Part shown: one piece after another, positions 1 to 7,604 of the stretch | Layout: every line of letters starts with the position of its first letter | How positions within the stretch are numbered: the stretch's first letter is position 1 | Assembly: GCA_050246915.1 (NCBI GenBank) | Contig: JBFWVD010000032.1 | Span: 1 to 56,447, forward strand | From: JBFWVD01 sp050246915 | GTDB lineage: Bacteria > Actinomycetota > Acidimicrobiia > Acidimicrobiales > Ilumatobacteraceae | Direction: 5' to 3' | DNA: 56,447 nucleotides | Translations under genes and position numbers: made by a program | The notes under the pieces: model-generated | Databases searched by the model: none | What the model saw: the letters and a program-made list of their open reading frames with translations, nothing else | What the model was told of the DNA's origin: nothing

Positions 1-2
1 TC

Positions 3-401
3 GAGCTCGAGGCGTATCGCACCTTGACCGGTGAGACCGATCAGCATCCGGTGCTGGCCGACTGCTATCGCGCCCTGGGCCGGCACAACGACGTCGATGA
101 GCTGTGGGAAGAGCTCCGCCAGGCATCGCCGTCGGCGGAGATCATGGCCGAGGGTCGGATCGTGGTCGCCGGTTCCTTGGCCGACCGCGGTCGGCTGCCG
201 GATGCGATCGCTCTCCTCGAGCGCTCGCTCAAGGCCACCAAGCGCCTCGCCCCGCTGCACCTCCGACAGTGGTACGCGCTGGCCGATCTCTACGATCGTG
301 CCGGCGAGACCGTTCGTGCTCGTTCGCTGTTCCAACGCATCCGCGACGTCGACCCCGAGTTCGCCGACACCGCCGATCGTCTCAAGACGCTCGGGCGCTG
401 A
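3..401 (+). CDS. TPR-repeat protein, C-terminal fragment
   Basis: The reading frame is open from the left edge, so the gene begins outside the window and only about 132 C-terminal residues are visible. The sequence has the helix-turn-helix pattern of tetratricopeptide repeats: two 34-residue-like units with small residues at the turn positions (for example ALLERSLKATKR, then WYALADLYDRAGETVRARSLFQRI, and a DPEFADTADRL end). TPR units are protein-interaction scaffolds. No catalytic domain is visible in this part, so the role of the whole protein cannot be given. A compact stem-loop 33 bases after the stop probably ends its transcript. The TPR call is fairly sure; nothing more specific is. Confidence 0.7.
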   Translation, partial: ELEAYRTLTGETDQHPVLADCYRALGRHNDVDELWEELRQASPSAEIMAEGRIVVAGSLADRGRLPDAIALLERSLKATKRLAPLHLRQWYALADLYDRAGETVRARSLFQRIRDVDPEFADTADRLKTLGR

Positions 402-433
402 CGACCGGTCGCACCTCGCTGGGTCGGCGGTCG

Positions 434-448
434 CGAGGGTGACCCTCG
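434..448 (+). terminator. Stem-loop after the TPR gene
   Basis: CGAGGG-TGA-CCCTCG forms a perfect 6-bp stem with a 3-nt loop. An outer GGGTCG/CGACCC pair (421-426 and 446-451) offers a competing fold. There is no U-tract, as is usual for high-GC actinobacterial terminators. It lies between the TPR stop and the aldolase promoter. Confidence 0.45.
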
Positions 449-497
449 ACCCACATCTGCGTGTCGGTGATCACTGGGCACGGTGGGCGGCAATCGG

Positions 498-503
498 TAC
501 ATT
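498..503 (+). promoter_or_regulatory. -10 hexamer (TACATT) of a probable leaderless aldolase mRNA
   Basis: TACATT ends 6 nt before the ATG at 510, which would put the transcription start on or next to the start codon. No Shine-Dalgarno sequence precedes the ATG. The palindrome GTGATCAC (467-474) lies near the -35 position and could be an operator. The same spacing recurs at several other genes here. Confidence 0.55.
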
Positions 504-509
504 GCCCGC

Positions 510-1562
510 ATGGATTTGAACTCCCTCCTGGGCGCTGACGCCGATTCGTTGCTGTCTCACACATGCAAAGGCATCCCGAAAGACGTTCTGAGCCTTCCTG
601 GCTCTGATTTCGTCGACCGGTCGTTCGGTCTCTCGGACCGCTCGCCCCAGGTCATGCGCAACCTGCAATCGCTGTACGGCCACGGCCGCCTGGCCAACAC
701 CGGGTACGTCTCGATCCTCCCTGTCGACCAGGGCATCGAGCATTCCGCGGCGGCGTCGTTCGCGCCGAACCCTGCCTACTTCGACCCGGCCAACATCGTC
801 GAACTCGCTATCGAGGGCGGCTGCAATGCCGTGGCCTCCACCTATGGCGTGCTCGCCGCAGTGAGCCGCAAGTACGCCCACAAGATCCCCTTCATCGTGA
901 AGGTCAACCACAACGAGCTCATGAGCTATCCGAACAAGTTCGATCAGGTCATGTTCGGTTCGGTGAAGCAGGCCTACGACCTCGGGGCTGCCGGCATCGG
1001 CGCCACCATCTACTTCGGTTCCGATGAAGCGACCCGGCAGATCCAAGAGGTCTCCGCCGCGTTCTCCGAGGCCCACGAGTACGGCATGTTCACGGTGCTG
1101 TGGTGCTATCTGCGCAACAACGGCTTCAAGGTCGACGGCGTCGACTACCACTCCTCGGCCGACCTCACCGGTCAGGCCAACCACATCGGTGTCACCATCG
1201 AGGCCGACATCATCAAGCAGAAGCTCCCCACCAACAACGGTGGGTACAACGCACTCAGCGGATACGGCAAGACCTCGAAGCTGGTCTACTCCGACCTCAC
1301 CACCGATCACCCGATCGATCTGGCCCGTTGGCAAGTAGCCAACTGCTACATGGGTCGCATCGGCCTCATCAACTCCGGTGGAGAGTCCAAGGGTGCGTCC
1401 GATATGGCCGAAGCGGTGACGACGGCGGTCGTCAACAAGCGAGCCGGCGGTCAGGGGCTCATCAGCGGACGCAAGGCCTTCCAGCGGCCGATGGCCGAAG
1501 GTATCGGCCTGCTCAACGCCATCCAGGACGTGTACCTGGACCCATCGATCACCATCGCTTGA
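510..1562 (+). CDS. fbaB: Class I fructose-bisphosphate aldolase (DhnA/FbaB type)
   Basis: This 350-residue protein should cleave fructose-1,6-bisphosphate to dihydroxyacetone phosphate and glyceraldehyde-3-phosphate through a Schiff-base lysine, in glycolysis and gluconeogenesis in the cytoplasm. It shows hallmarks of the archaeal/bacterial DhnA-type aldolase: the early PVDQGIEH segment, PFIVKVNHNE, and a C-terminal GLISGRKAFQRP phosphate-binding stretch. Length fits the roughly 350-residue branch of the family. I take the ATG at 510 rather than the in-frame GTG at 483, because a -10 hexamer ends 6 nt before the ATG and the extra nine residues look like untranslated sequence. It is monocistronic: a stem-loop precedes it and a long inverted repeat follows it. 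Confidence 0.9.
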   Translation: MDLNSLLGADADSLLSHTCKGIPKDVLSLPGSDFVDRSFGLSDRSPQVMRNLQSLYGHGRLANTGYVSILPVDQGIEHSAAASFAPNPAYFDPANIVELAIEGGCNAVASTYGVLAAVSRKYAHKIPFIVKVNHNELMSYPNKFDQVMFGSVKQAYDLGAAGIGATIYFGSDEATRQIQEVSAAFSEAHEYGMFTVLWCYLRNNGFKVDGVDYHSSADLTGQANHIGVTIEADIIKQKLPTNNGGYNALSGYGKTSKLVYSDLTTDHPIDLARWQVANCYMGRIGLINSGGESKGASDMAEAVTTAVVNKRAGGQGLISGRKAFQRPMAEGIGLLNAIQDVYLDPSITIA

Positions 1563-1606
1563 TCGACGCTGCCTGATCGATGCAGTGATGGCCACCGTGT
1601 GACCTC

Positions 1607-1656
1607 CGGGCCGAACGTTCGGACGCGTGCTCGTTTGCGCTTCGACGTTCGGCCCG
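1607..1656. terminator. Long inverted repeat after the aldolase gene
   Basis: CGGGCCGAACGT (1607-1618) and its exact reverse complement ACGTTCGGCCCG (1645-1656) flank a 26-nt loop. The left arm also lies in the perfect palindrome CCGAACGTTCGG (1611-1622). It may be a GC-rich terminator for fbaB or a paired regulator site upstream of korAB. There is no U-tract. Confidence 0.45.
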
Positions 1657-1677
1657 TGGTAACACAGGACCTTCGGC

Positions 1678-1809
1678 ATGAATGAGAGGAAGCAGCCTGG
1701 GGGGCTGCCACTCGACCCGGACACGCGGGTGTACGTTCCGCCGAGTACCACCAATCGACCCACTACCAACAAGCACGGTCGTCGAAGCCCGGGGGAGGGC
1801 ACCACATGA
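1678..1809 (+). CDS. Possible 43-residue leader peptide overlapping korA
   Basis: An ATG at 1678 opens a 43-codon frame whose TGA overlaps the korA ATG as ATGA, the same coupling used by real gene pairs in this window. The peptide is Pro/Thr/Arg-rich (begins MNERKQPGGLPLDPD) and matches nothing I recognise. The frame runs through the purine-rich korA ribosome-binding region, so the overlap may be chance. No clear ribosome-binding site precedes it. Listed as possible only. Confidence 0.22.
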   Translation: MNERKQPGGLPLDPDTRVYVPPSTTNRPTTNKHGRRSPGEGTT

Positions 1810-3686
1810 CAGATACCGCATCGCGGTCTGGCACCGAGAAGCTGGACCGCGTCGTGATCCGATTCGCTGGAGATTCCGGAGACGGGATGCAGCTGACCGG
1901 TGATCGATTCACCAGTGCGAGTGCATTGTTCGGGAACGACCTCGTGACGTTCCCTGATTACCCAGCAGAGATTCGTGCGCCCGCCGGCACATTGGCGGGC
2001 GTTTCCAGTTTTCAGGTGCACATCTCCGATCACGACATCACCACGCCGGGCGATCAGCCCAACGTGCTGGTGGCGATGAACCCCGCCGCACTGAAGGCCG
2101 ATCTCCATCGGCTCGAGCAGGGCGGACTGGTGATCGTCAACGAGGACACCTTCGAGGAGCGTGAGCTCACCAAGGCCGGGTACGCCACCAACCCGCTCGA
2201 CGACGACACGTTCGAGCGGTACCGCCTGGTGCGCGTCCCGATGACCCGCCTCACCAAAGAGGCGTGCGCTCCACTCGGGGTGAAGCCACGCGACGCCGAT
2301 CGTTCGAAGAATTTCTTCGCCCTCGGCGTGATCAGCTGGCTCTACTCGCGCCCGACCGAGGGCACCACGACCTGGATCGAGCAGCGCTTCGCCAAGAACG
2401 AACTGGTGAAGAACTCGAACCTGGCGGCGTTCAACGCTGGGTACCACTTCGGCGAGACCACCGAGCTGTTCGATCATCCGTACCAAGTGGAGCCGGCCCG
2501 TCTGGCCCCGGGCGAGTACACGAACATCACCGGCAACACCGCGCTGGCGTGGGGCCTGGTGGCCGCAGGACAGCTGGCCAAGTTGCCGGTGTTCCTCGGC
2601 TCCTATCCGATCACGCCGGCGTCCGACATCCTCCACGAGCTGTCGAAGCACAAGCGCTTCGGGATCCGCACGTTCCAGGCCGAAGACGAGATCGCTGCGG
2701 CGGGCTCCGCGCTCGGTGCGGCGTTCGCCGGTCACCTCGGCGTCACCACCACCAGCGGCCCGGGTGTGGCACTCAAGGGTGAGACCATCTCGCTGGCGGT
2801 CAGTTTGGAGCTTCCGCTGCTCATCGTGGATGTGCAGCGCGGCGGCCCGTCCACCGGCTTGCCGACCAAAACCGAAGCCGCCGATCTGTTCATGGCCATC
2901 CACGGTCGCCATGGTGAGTCGCCGCTGCCCATCGTGGCGTCGTACTCACCCGGTCACTGCTTCGACGCGGCCATCGAGGCTGCCCGCATCGCCCTCAAGT
3001 ACCGCACCCCGGTGATCTTGCTGTCCGACGGCTATCTCGCCAACGGTGCCGAGCCATGGCTGCTCCCCGACGTGTCAACTCTTCCTGACATCTCGGTTCC
3101 GTTCGCCGAGGCGCCCAATCATGTCGAGGCCAACGGCACCGAGAACTTCTGGCCGTATCTGCGTGACCCAGAGACGTTGGCCCGTCCGTGGGCCATCCCG
3201 GGCACGCCAGGCCTGCAGCACCGCGTCGGTGGCATCGAGAAGGAAGACGGCACCGGCAACATCTCCTACAGCCCGGACAACCACTTCAAGATGGTGAAGC
3301 TGCGCCAGGCCAAGGTGGACGGCATCGCCAAGGACATCCCTCCGGTGGAGATCATCGGCGATGCCGACGCCGATGTGTGCGTGCTGGGTTGGGGCTCCAC
3401 CTGGGGTGCCATCACCGATTCGGTGAGCCGAGTGCGGGCCGCCGGTGGCAAGGTCGCTCACGTGCACCTCGTGCACATGAACCCCTTCGCTGCCAATCTC
3501 GGCGACCTGCTGCGCAAGTTCAAGATCGTGCTCGTGCCCGAGCTCAACCTCGGCCAGCTCTGTTCGCTGGTGCGAGCCAAGTATCTCGTCGATGCCCGAG
3601 CCATCTCCAAGGTGGCCGGTGTTCCGTTCAGCTCGAGCGAGCTCATCGCTCACATCAACGCCGCGATCGAGGAGGCAGGCAAATGA
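1806..3686 (+). CDS. korA: 2-oxoacid:ferredoxin oxidoreductase, fused gamma-alpha subunit
   Basis: This 626-residue subunit pairs with KorB to decarboxylate oxidatively a 2-oxoacid (most likely 2-oxoglutarate) with CoA and ferredoxin. The gamma domain comes first (about residues 15-190, opening RFAGDSGDGMQLTG), followed by the pyrimidine-binding alpha domain, with YPITPASDILHELSKHK and TTTSGPGVALKGE typical of the family, then the transketolase-C-like domain. The gamma-alpha order and length match the actinobacterial KorA type. A strong purine-rich site (GGGGGAGGG, about 1790-1798) precedes the ATG. The stop overlaps the korB start (ATGA), so the subunits are translationally coupled. Choice between 2-oxoglutarate and another 2-oxoacid is by family resemblance only. 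Confidence 0.93.
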   Translation: MTDTASRSGTEKLDRVVIRFAGDSGDGMQLTGDRFTSASALFGNDLVTFPDYPAEIRAPAGTLAGVSSFQVHISDHDITTPGDQPNVLVAMNPAALKADLHRLEQGGLVIVNEDTFEERELTKAGYATNPLDDDTFERYRLVRVPMTRLTKEACAPLGVKPRDADRSKNFFALGVISWLYSRPTEGTTTWIEQRFAKNELVKNSNLAAFNAGYHFGETTELFDHPYQVEPARLAPGEYTNITGNTALAWGLVAAGQLAKLPVFLGSYPITPASDILHELSKHKRFGIRTFQAEDEIAAAGSALGAAFAGHLGVTTTSGPGVALKGETISLAVSLELPLLIVDVQRGGPSTGLPTKTEAADLFMAIHGRHGESPLPIVASYSPGHCFDAAIEAARIALKYRTPVILLSDGYLANGAEPWLLPDVSTLPDISVPFAEAPNHVEANGTENFWPYLRDPETLARPWAIPGTPGLQHRVGGIEKEDGTGNISYSPDNHFKMVKLRQAKVDGIAKDIPPVEIIGDADADVCVLGWGSTWGAITDSVSRVRAAGGKVAHVHLVHMNPFAANLGDLLRKFKIVLVPELNLGQLCSLVRAKYLVDARAISKVAGVPFSSSELIAHINAAIEEAGK

Positions 3687-4702
3687 CGGACGTGACGGTC
3701 CCGATCACGACCCGTAAGGACTGGACCAGCGACCAGGAGGTGCGTTGGTGCCCCGGGTGTGGCGACTACAGCATCCTCGCCGCGGTGCAGATGTTGTTCC
3801 CCGAACTCGGGGTGCGGCAGGAGAACGTGGTCTTCATCTCCGGCATCGGTTGTTCGAGCCGATTCCCGTACTACATGAACACCTACGGCATGCACTCGAT
3901 CCACGGCCGCGCGCCGGCCATCGCAACCGGAGTTGCGTTGGCTCGCCCGGACCTGGACGTGTGGGTGGTGACCGGCGACGGTGACGCGCTCTCCATCGGC
4001 GGCAACCATCTCATCCACGCCCTGCGCCGCAACGTGAACCTCACGATCTTGTTGTTCAACAACCAGATCTACGGCCTCACCAAAGGTCAGTACTCACCGA
4101 CCAGCGAGATCGGCAAGATCACCAAGTCCACGCCGTACGGATCGCTCGATCAGCCGTTCAACCCGCTGTCGGTGGCCATCGGTGCCGAGGCAACCTTCGT
4201 TGCTCGTACACACGACATGGACCGCAAGCACCTGATGGACACCTTGCGCGCCGCGCACGCCCACAAGGGCGCGGCGTTCGTGGAGATCCTGCAGAACTGC
4301 AACGTGTTCAACGACGGCACCTTCGACACGATCAACTCGAAGGAAGTGCGCGGCGAGATGCTCATCCCGTTGGTGCACGGCGAGCCGATCCGCTTCGGTG
4401 CCGACGGGCACCAGGGCGTGACGATGGGCGCCGACGGTCAGCTGCGGGTGGTGACGGTCGCCGATGTCGGTGAGGACGCCATCTTGCGTCACGACGCCAG
4501 CCGCGACGATCCGGGTCTGGCGTTCGCGTTGTCCCGCCTCAGCCGATCCAACGATCAACCCACGCCGATCGGCATCTTCCGCTCGGTGCAGCGACCGGAG
4601 TTCGCCGGTGAGACGCAGAAGCAACTGATGGCCGCGTCGTCGAAGGGCCCCGGTGACCTCGGAGCATTGTTGAAGTCGAACGGGACCTGGACGGTCAGCT
4701 GA
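3683..4702 (+). CDS. korB: 2-oxoacid:ferredoxin oxidoreductase, beta subunit
   Basis: This 339-residue thiamine-diphosphate-binding subunit of the KorAB complex starts at an ATG overlapping the korA stop, preceded by GAGGAGG (3669-3675). It shows RWCPGCGDYSIL (residues 21-32, with the paired cysteines C23 and C26), the TPP/Mg motif in VVTGDGDALSIGGNH, and NNQIYGLTKGQYSPTS, all standard for KorB. The C-terminal part (about 230-339) is the usual extension of the two-subunit actinobacterial enzyme. No ferredoxin or delta subunit is encoded next door, so the electron acceptor is elsewhere. A 12-bp perfect stem-loop directly after the stop ends the operon. Confidence 0.93.
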   Translation: MTDVTVPITTRKDWTSDQEVRWCPGCGDYSILAAVQMLFPELGVRQENVVFISGIGCSSRFPYYMNTYGMHSIHGRAPAIATGVALARPDLDVWVVTGDGDALSIGGNHLIHALRRNVNLTILLFNNQIYGLTKGQYSPTSEIGKITKSTPYGSLDQPFNPLSVAIGAEATFVARTHDMDRKHLMDTLRAAHAHKGAAFVEILQNCNVFNDGTFDTINSKEVRGEMLIPLVHGEPIRFGADGHQGVTMGADGQLRVVTVADVGEDAILRHDASRDDPGLAFALSRLSRSNDQPTPIGIFRSVQRPEFAGETQKQLMAASSKGPGDLGALLKSNGTWTVS

Positions 4703-4708
4703 ACGTGT

Positions 4709-4737
4709 CGATCAGCGGCCACTCGGGCCGCTGATCG
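4709..4737. terminator. Bidirectional terminator between korB and the MFS gene
   Basis: CGATCAGCGGCC (4709-4720), a 5-nt ACTCG loop, and GGCCGCTGATCG (4726-4737) form a perfect 12-bp stem. It lies between two convergent genes whose stops are 37 bp apart, so it can serve both. Confidence 0.8.
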
Positions 4738-4739
4738 GA

Positions 4740-5966
4740 TCAGGTATGTGGTGGCGATCGGACGACGCTGAGCCGTCGGCCGATCGCCACGTACAGCGCT
4801 CCCCACGCCAGCGCCAGGATCGAGAAGCCACCGATGACGACCCTGGGCGACGCGGCTTCGGCCAAGGCTCCCGCGGTGAACGACGAGATGCTCATGGTGA
4901 GCGTCACCAGGGCCATGTCGGCAGCGAGGACGCGGCCGCGTATGTCATCAGGGGTGACCAGTTGCAGGCCGATGGACGACAACGTCCATTGCGTCCCGCC
5001 ACCGAGGTGGGCGATGAGGACCAGCAAACACGTCAACGCCAGGCTCGGCGACACAGACACCAGCAGATAGCCGGCGCCGTAGACCAGCGAGGCATAGGCG
5101 CAGATCTTCACCGTGGCGGGGATGTTGCTCGACACGATGAGGCGTCGGGCGATGAGTGGACCGCTGACAGCGCCGATGCCGCGGCCGGCCAGCAGCAGAC
5201 CGATGGAACCATCACCGCCGTGGAACGTGTCGGTGGCCAACACGGCCAGCAAACCCACGACCCCACCGGCCAACCCGAAGCCGGCCTTCGACCACAGGAG
5301 AGCCAACAGCTCCGGATCCTTGCGAGCCCGATGCAATGCCTCGGCCGTGTCGGCGATGGGACGCATGCGTTGCTTGCTGTTCGTTGTGCGAGACGCTTGC
5401 ATCGGGGCCCGGATGGCTGCGATGAGCGCGGCGGCCACGACGAAGGACGCCGCATCGACGACGAAGGCCGCATCGCGACCGAACGCAACGGTGAAGGCTC
5501 CGCCCAGTGCAGCGCCGATGGCCAACATCGCGCCCCACGTGCTGCCCATGATGGAGCCGGCAGTTGGGAGATCGCGGGTCTCCACCAGGTTGGCCAGCGC
5601 CGCCTGCGAGGCGGGGGCGAAGAAGCCACCGAGCGCGGCCACCGACGACATGGCGGCGAAGGCGATCCAGACCCGGCCGGGGCCGATGGCGAGGAAGGCC
5701 AGCGCGCATCCCGCTTGCAGCGTGGACACGATGATCAAGATCCGGCGGCGATCGATGCGATCGGCCAGCGGCCCCGCCCACGGGGTGACGAGGAAGCTCG
5801 GGAGGAGCTGGCACACCAGGACCATGGTCGTGGCCAGCGGCGAGTCGGTGAGGTCCTTGACTTCGCCCAGCACGGCCACGGTGGTGAACCAGTCACCCAG
5901 GTAGCTCACGACCTGGGCGATCCAGAGCAACCGGAAGTTGCGGTTGCGGCGAAGGAGGTCGAGCAC
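4740..5966 (-). CDS. MFS transporter, exporter-like
   Basis: This is a 408-residue polytopic membrane protein with about 12 hydrophobic segments. The MFS motif A is visible after the second segment as GPLADRIDRRRIL. The opening NFRLLWIAQVVSYLGDWFTTVAVL resembles the MFS-3/enterobactin-exporter-like branch often annotated as drug or siderophore efflux. The substrate cannot be inferred. The GTG start at 5966 lies 34 bp from the divergent serB start, so both promoters must share that short region. No -10 element of the quality seen for serB is evident on this strand. Confidence 0.82.
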   Translation of the reverse strand: MLDLLRRNRNFRLLWIAQVVSYLGDWFTTVAVLGEVKDLTDSPLATTMVLVCQLLPSFLVTPWAGPLADRIDRRRILIIVSTLQAGCALAFLAIGPGRVWIAFAAMSSVAALGGFFAPASQAALANLVETRDLPTAGSIMGSTWGAMLAIGAALGGAFTVAFGRDAAFVVDAASFVVAAALIAAIRAPMQASRTTNSKQRMRPIADTAEALHRARKDPELLALLWSKAGFGLAGGVVGLLAVLATDTFHGGDGSIGLLLAGRGIGAVSGPLIARRLIVSSNIPATVKICAYASLVYGAGYLLVSVSPSLALTCLLVLIAHLGGGTQWTLSSIGLQLVTPDDIRGRVLAADMALVTLTMSISSFTAGALAEAASPRVVIGGFSILALAWGALYVAIGRRLSVVRSPPHT

Positions 5967-5988
5967 GTCGCCCAGTCAAGCTGGTCGG

Positions 5989-5994
5989 TACCGT
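5989..5994 (+). promoter_or_regulatory. -10 hexamer (TACCGT) of leaderless serB
   Basis: TACCGT ends 6 nt before the GTG at 6001. It sits in the 34-bp gap between the divergent MFS and serB genes, leaving no room for a conventional leader. It overlaps the small palindrome GGTACC. Confidence 0.6.
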
Positions 5995-6000
5995 GCAGGT

Positions 6001-7170
6001 GTGCATCACGAGACCGTCCTCGTCCGTATCACCGGTCCCGACCGCCCCGGCATCTTGGCCGGCGTGCTCGCCCTCATGGCCCGCTCGGGTTCCGAGGTAC
6101 AGGACATCGAGCAGATCACCATCCGCGGCTATCTGGACCTGAACCTGGTCGTGACCGCGCCGGGAGGGCGCGATCTGCTCAAGGAGTTGCTGCTGTTCGG
6201 ATGGGAGCAGTCGATCGCTGTCTCGTTCGAACTGGTGGAAGCGGCCCACACGCCGCAGCGGCCCGGTGTGGTGGTCACGGTGCTCGGACGCGTGCTCGGT
6301 CCCGACGAGCTGGCGGCCGTCGCCGCAGCGGTGGCCGCCGGTGGCGGCAACATCGAACGGATCATCCGGCTTTCGCGCTATCCCGTGTACTCCTACGAGT
6401 TGCAGGTGACCGGGGGAGACGAGGCGCTCATGCGAGCGTCGTTGCTCGAGGCGTCTCGCATCCACGGCATCGACGTGGCGGTGCAGCGTGAAGGTTTGCA
6501 TCGCCGAGCGGCCCGATTGGTGGTGATGGACGTCGATTCGACGCTCATCCAGGACGAGGTGATCGATCTGCTCGCTGCCGAGGCCGGTCGCGAGGCCGAG
6601 GTGTCAGCCATCACCGAGCGGGCCATGCGCGGCGAGCTCGACTTCGAAGCATCGCTGCGCGAACGGGTGGCGTTGCTGGCCGGTCTGCCCGAGAGTGTGT
6701 TCGACATCGTGAAGGAGAAAGTCCGGTTGACGCCAGGAGCGCGCACGTTCGTGCGGACCTTGCGGCGATTGGGGTATCGCACGGCGATCGTGAGTGGTGG
6801 TTTCACCCCGATCACCGATCATCTGCGGGCCGACCTCGGGCTCGACTACGCGTTCGCCAATGACCTCGAGGTGGTCGATGGCCATCTCACCGGGGTGGTG
6901 CTGGGTTCGGTGGTGGACCGTGCCGGCAAGGCGGAGATCTTGCGTCAGGTGGCCATTGCCGAGGGGATCGCTCTCGATCAGGTGGTGGCCATCGGTGATG
7001 GCGCCAACGATCTGGACATGTTGGCAACCGCGGGATTGGGAGTGGCGTTCAATGCCAAACCAGCGGTGCAGTTGGCGGCGCAGACCGCGGTCAACGTCCC
7101 CTATCTCGATGCCATCTTGTTCCTGCTCGGTGTGCGTCGCGAGGACGTGGAGGCGGTCGAGGATCGTTGA
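6001..7170 (+). CDS. serB: Phosphoserine phosphatase with N-terminal ACT domains
   Basis: This 389-residue enzyme hydrolyses O-phosphoserine to serine, the last step of serine synthesis. Two ACT-type regulatory domains occupy about residues 4-85 (VRITGPDRPGILAGVLALMA) and 88-165, and the HAD phosphatase follows. HAD motif I is VVMDVDSTLIQDE (D177 and D179 are nucleophile and acid), motif II is IVSGGFTP, and motif IV is GDGANDLDML. Length and order match mycobacterial-type SerB. The GTG at 6001 is chosen because a -10 hexamer ends 6 nt upstream; extending further upstream gives non-ACT-like sequence. The ACT domains suggest allosteric control by an amino acid, probably serine, by family knowledge. 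Confidence 0.94.
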   Translation: MHHETVLVRITGPDRPGILAGVLALMARSGSEVQDIEQITIRGYLDLNLVVTAPGGRDLLKELLLFGWEQSIAVSFELVEAAHTPQRPGVVVTVLGRVLGPDELAAVAAAVAAGGGNIERIIRLSRYPVYSYELQVTGGDEALMRASLLEASRIHGIDVAVQREGLHRRAARLVVMDVDSTLIQDEVIDLLAAEAGREAEVSAITERAMRGELDFEASLRERVALLAGLPESVFDIVKEKVRLTPGARTFVRTLRRLGYRTAIVSGGFTPITDHLRADLGLDYAFANDLEVVDGHLTGVVLGSVVDRAGKAEILRQVAIAEGIALDQVVAIGDGANDLDMLATAGLGVAFNAKPAVQLAAQTAVNVPYLDAILFLLGVRREDVEAVEDR

Positions 7171-7174
7171 GGCG

Positions 7175-7552
7175 TCAGGCCCCGCGGGGGACCAGCGCGG
7201 CGATGAACTCGTCGCGACCGTCGATCGAGACCATGAGCTCGCGCAACTTGATGGGAACGCCCAGCACGTTCGCGCGTTGGGGCGGATCGATGGCGATGCG
7301 GACGAGTCCTTTCGATGAACCGTTGACCAGCCATCGTCCGCGGAACCCGTGCACACCCCAGCCGAGGATGCGCCCGTCGTACGGCTCTACGGAGCGCATC
7401 GCTGATCGATCGATGGTTGCCCGGAACGCCCAACTCATGTGAACGGTCAGCCGCTCGGCGTCGAGTTCGGCCCAGCACCAACGCGGGGCGAGACCGAGCA
7501 GCGACATCGTCTTGTTGAGCCCGGTGAACAGGATCGGGAAACGGGTGCCCAC
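7175..7552 (-). CDS. Conserved hypothetical protein, 125 aa
   Basis: I do not recognise a named family. The protein is compact, soluble and beta-rich, with repeated Trp/Gly positions (WCWAELDAERLTVHMSWAF, GWGVHGFRGRWLVNGS) that resemble small PH-like folds, but that is only a guess. The GTG start at 7552 is the first in the frame. It lies 52 bp downstream of argG on the same strand, separated by a small stem-loop, so read-through from argG is possible. Its stop lies 5 bp from the convergent serB stop. Confidence 0.65.
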   Translation of the reverse strand: MGTRFPILFTGLNKTMSLLGLAPRWCWAELDAERLTVHMSWAFRATIDRSAMRSVEPYDGRILGWGVHGFRGRWLVNGSSKGLVRIAIDPPQRANVLGVPIKLRELMVSIDGRDEFIAALVPRGA

Positions 7553-7583
7553 ACGGTCAGTGTGTCACCCCGAGCGATGGGAA

Positions 7584-7599
7584 GGTCGGCGGACCGACC
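7584..7599 (-). terminator. Stem-loop after argG
   Basis: GGTCGG and CCGACC pair around a 4-nt loop, about 6-21 bases upstream in plus coordinates of the argG stop (downstream in transcription). On the minus strand the stem is followed by TTCCC. It is a short, GC-rich, probably leaky terminator. Confidence 0.4.
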
Positions 7600-7604
7600 G
7601 GCGA

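Noticed and set aside
471..2912. A long open frame on the minus strand opposite fbaB and korA.
   Set aside because: It is the complementary-strand shadow of two well-recognised genes, with low-complexity His/Gly/Val composition and no family resemblance.
6716..6731. Further TTGAC words, for example at 6727, 28502 and 44575, as palindrome copies.
   Set aside because: Their left half lacks CAA at the required spacing.
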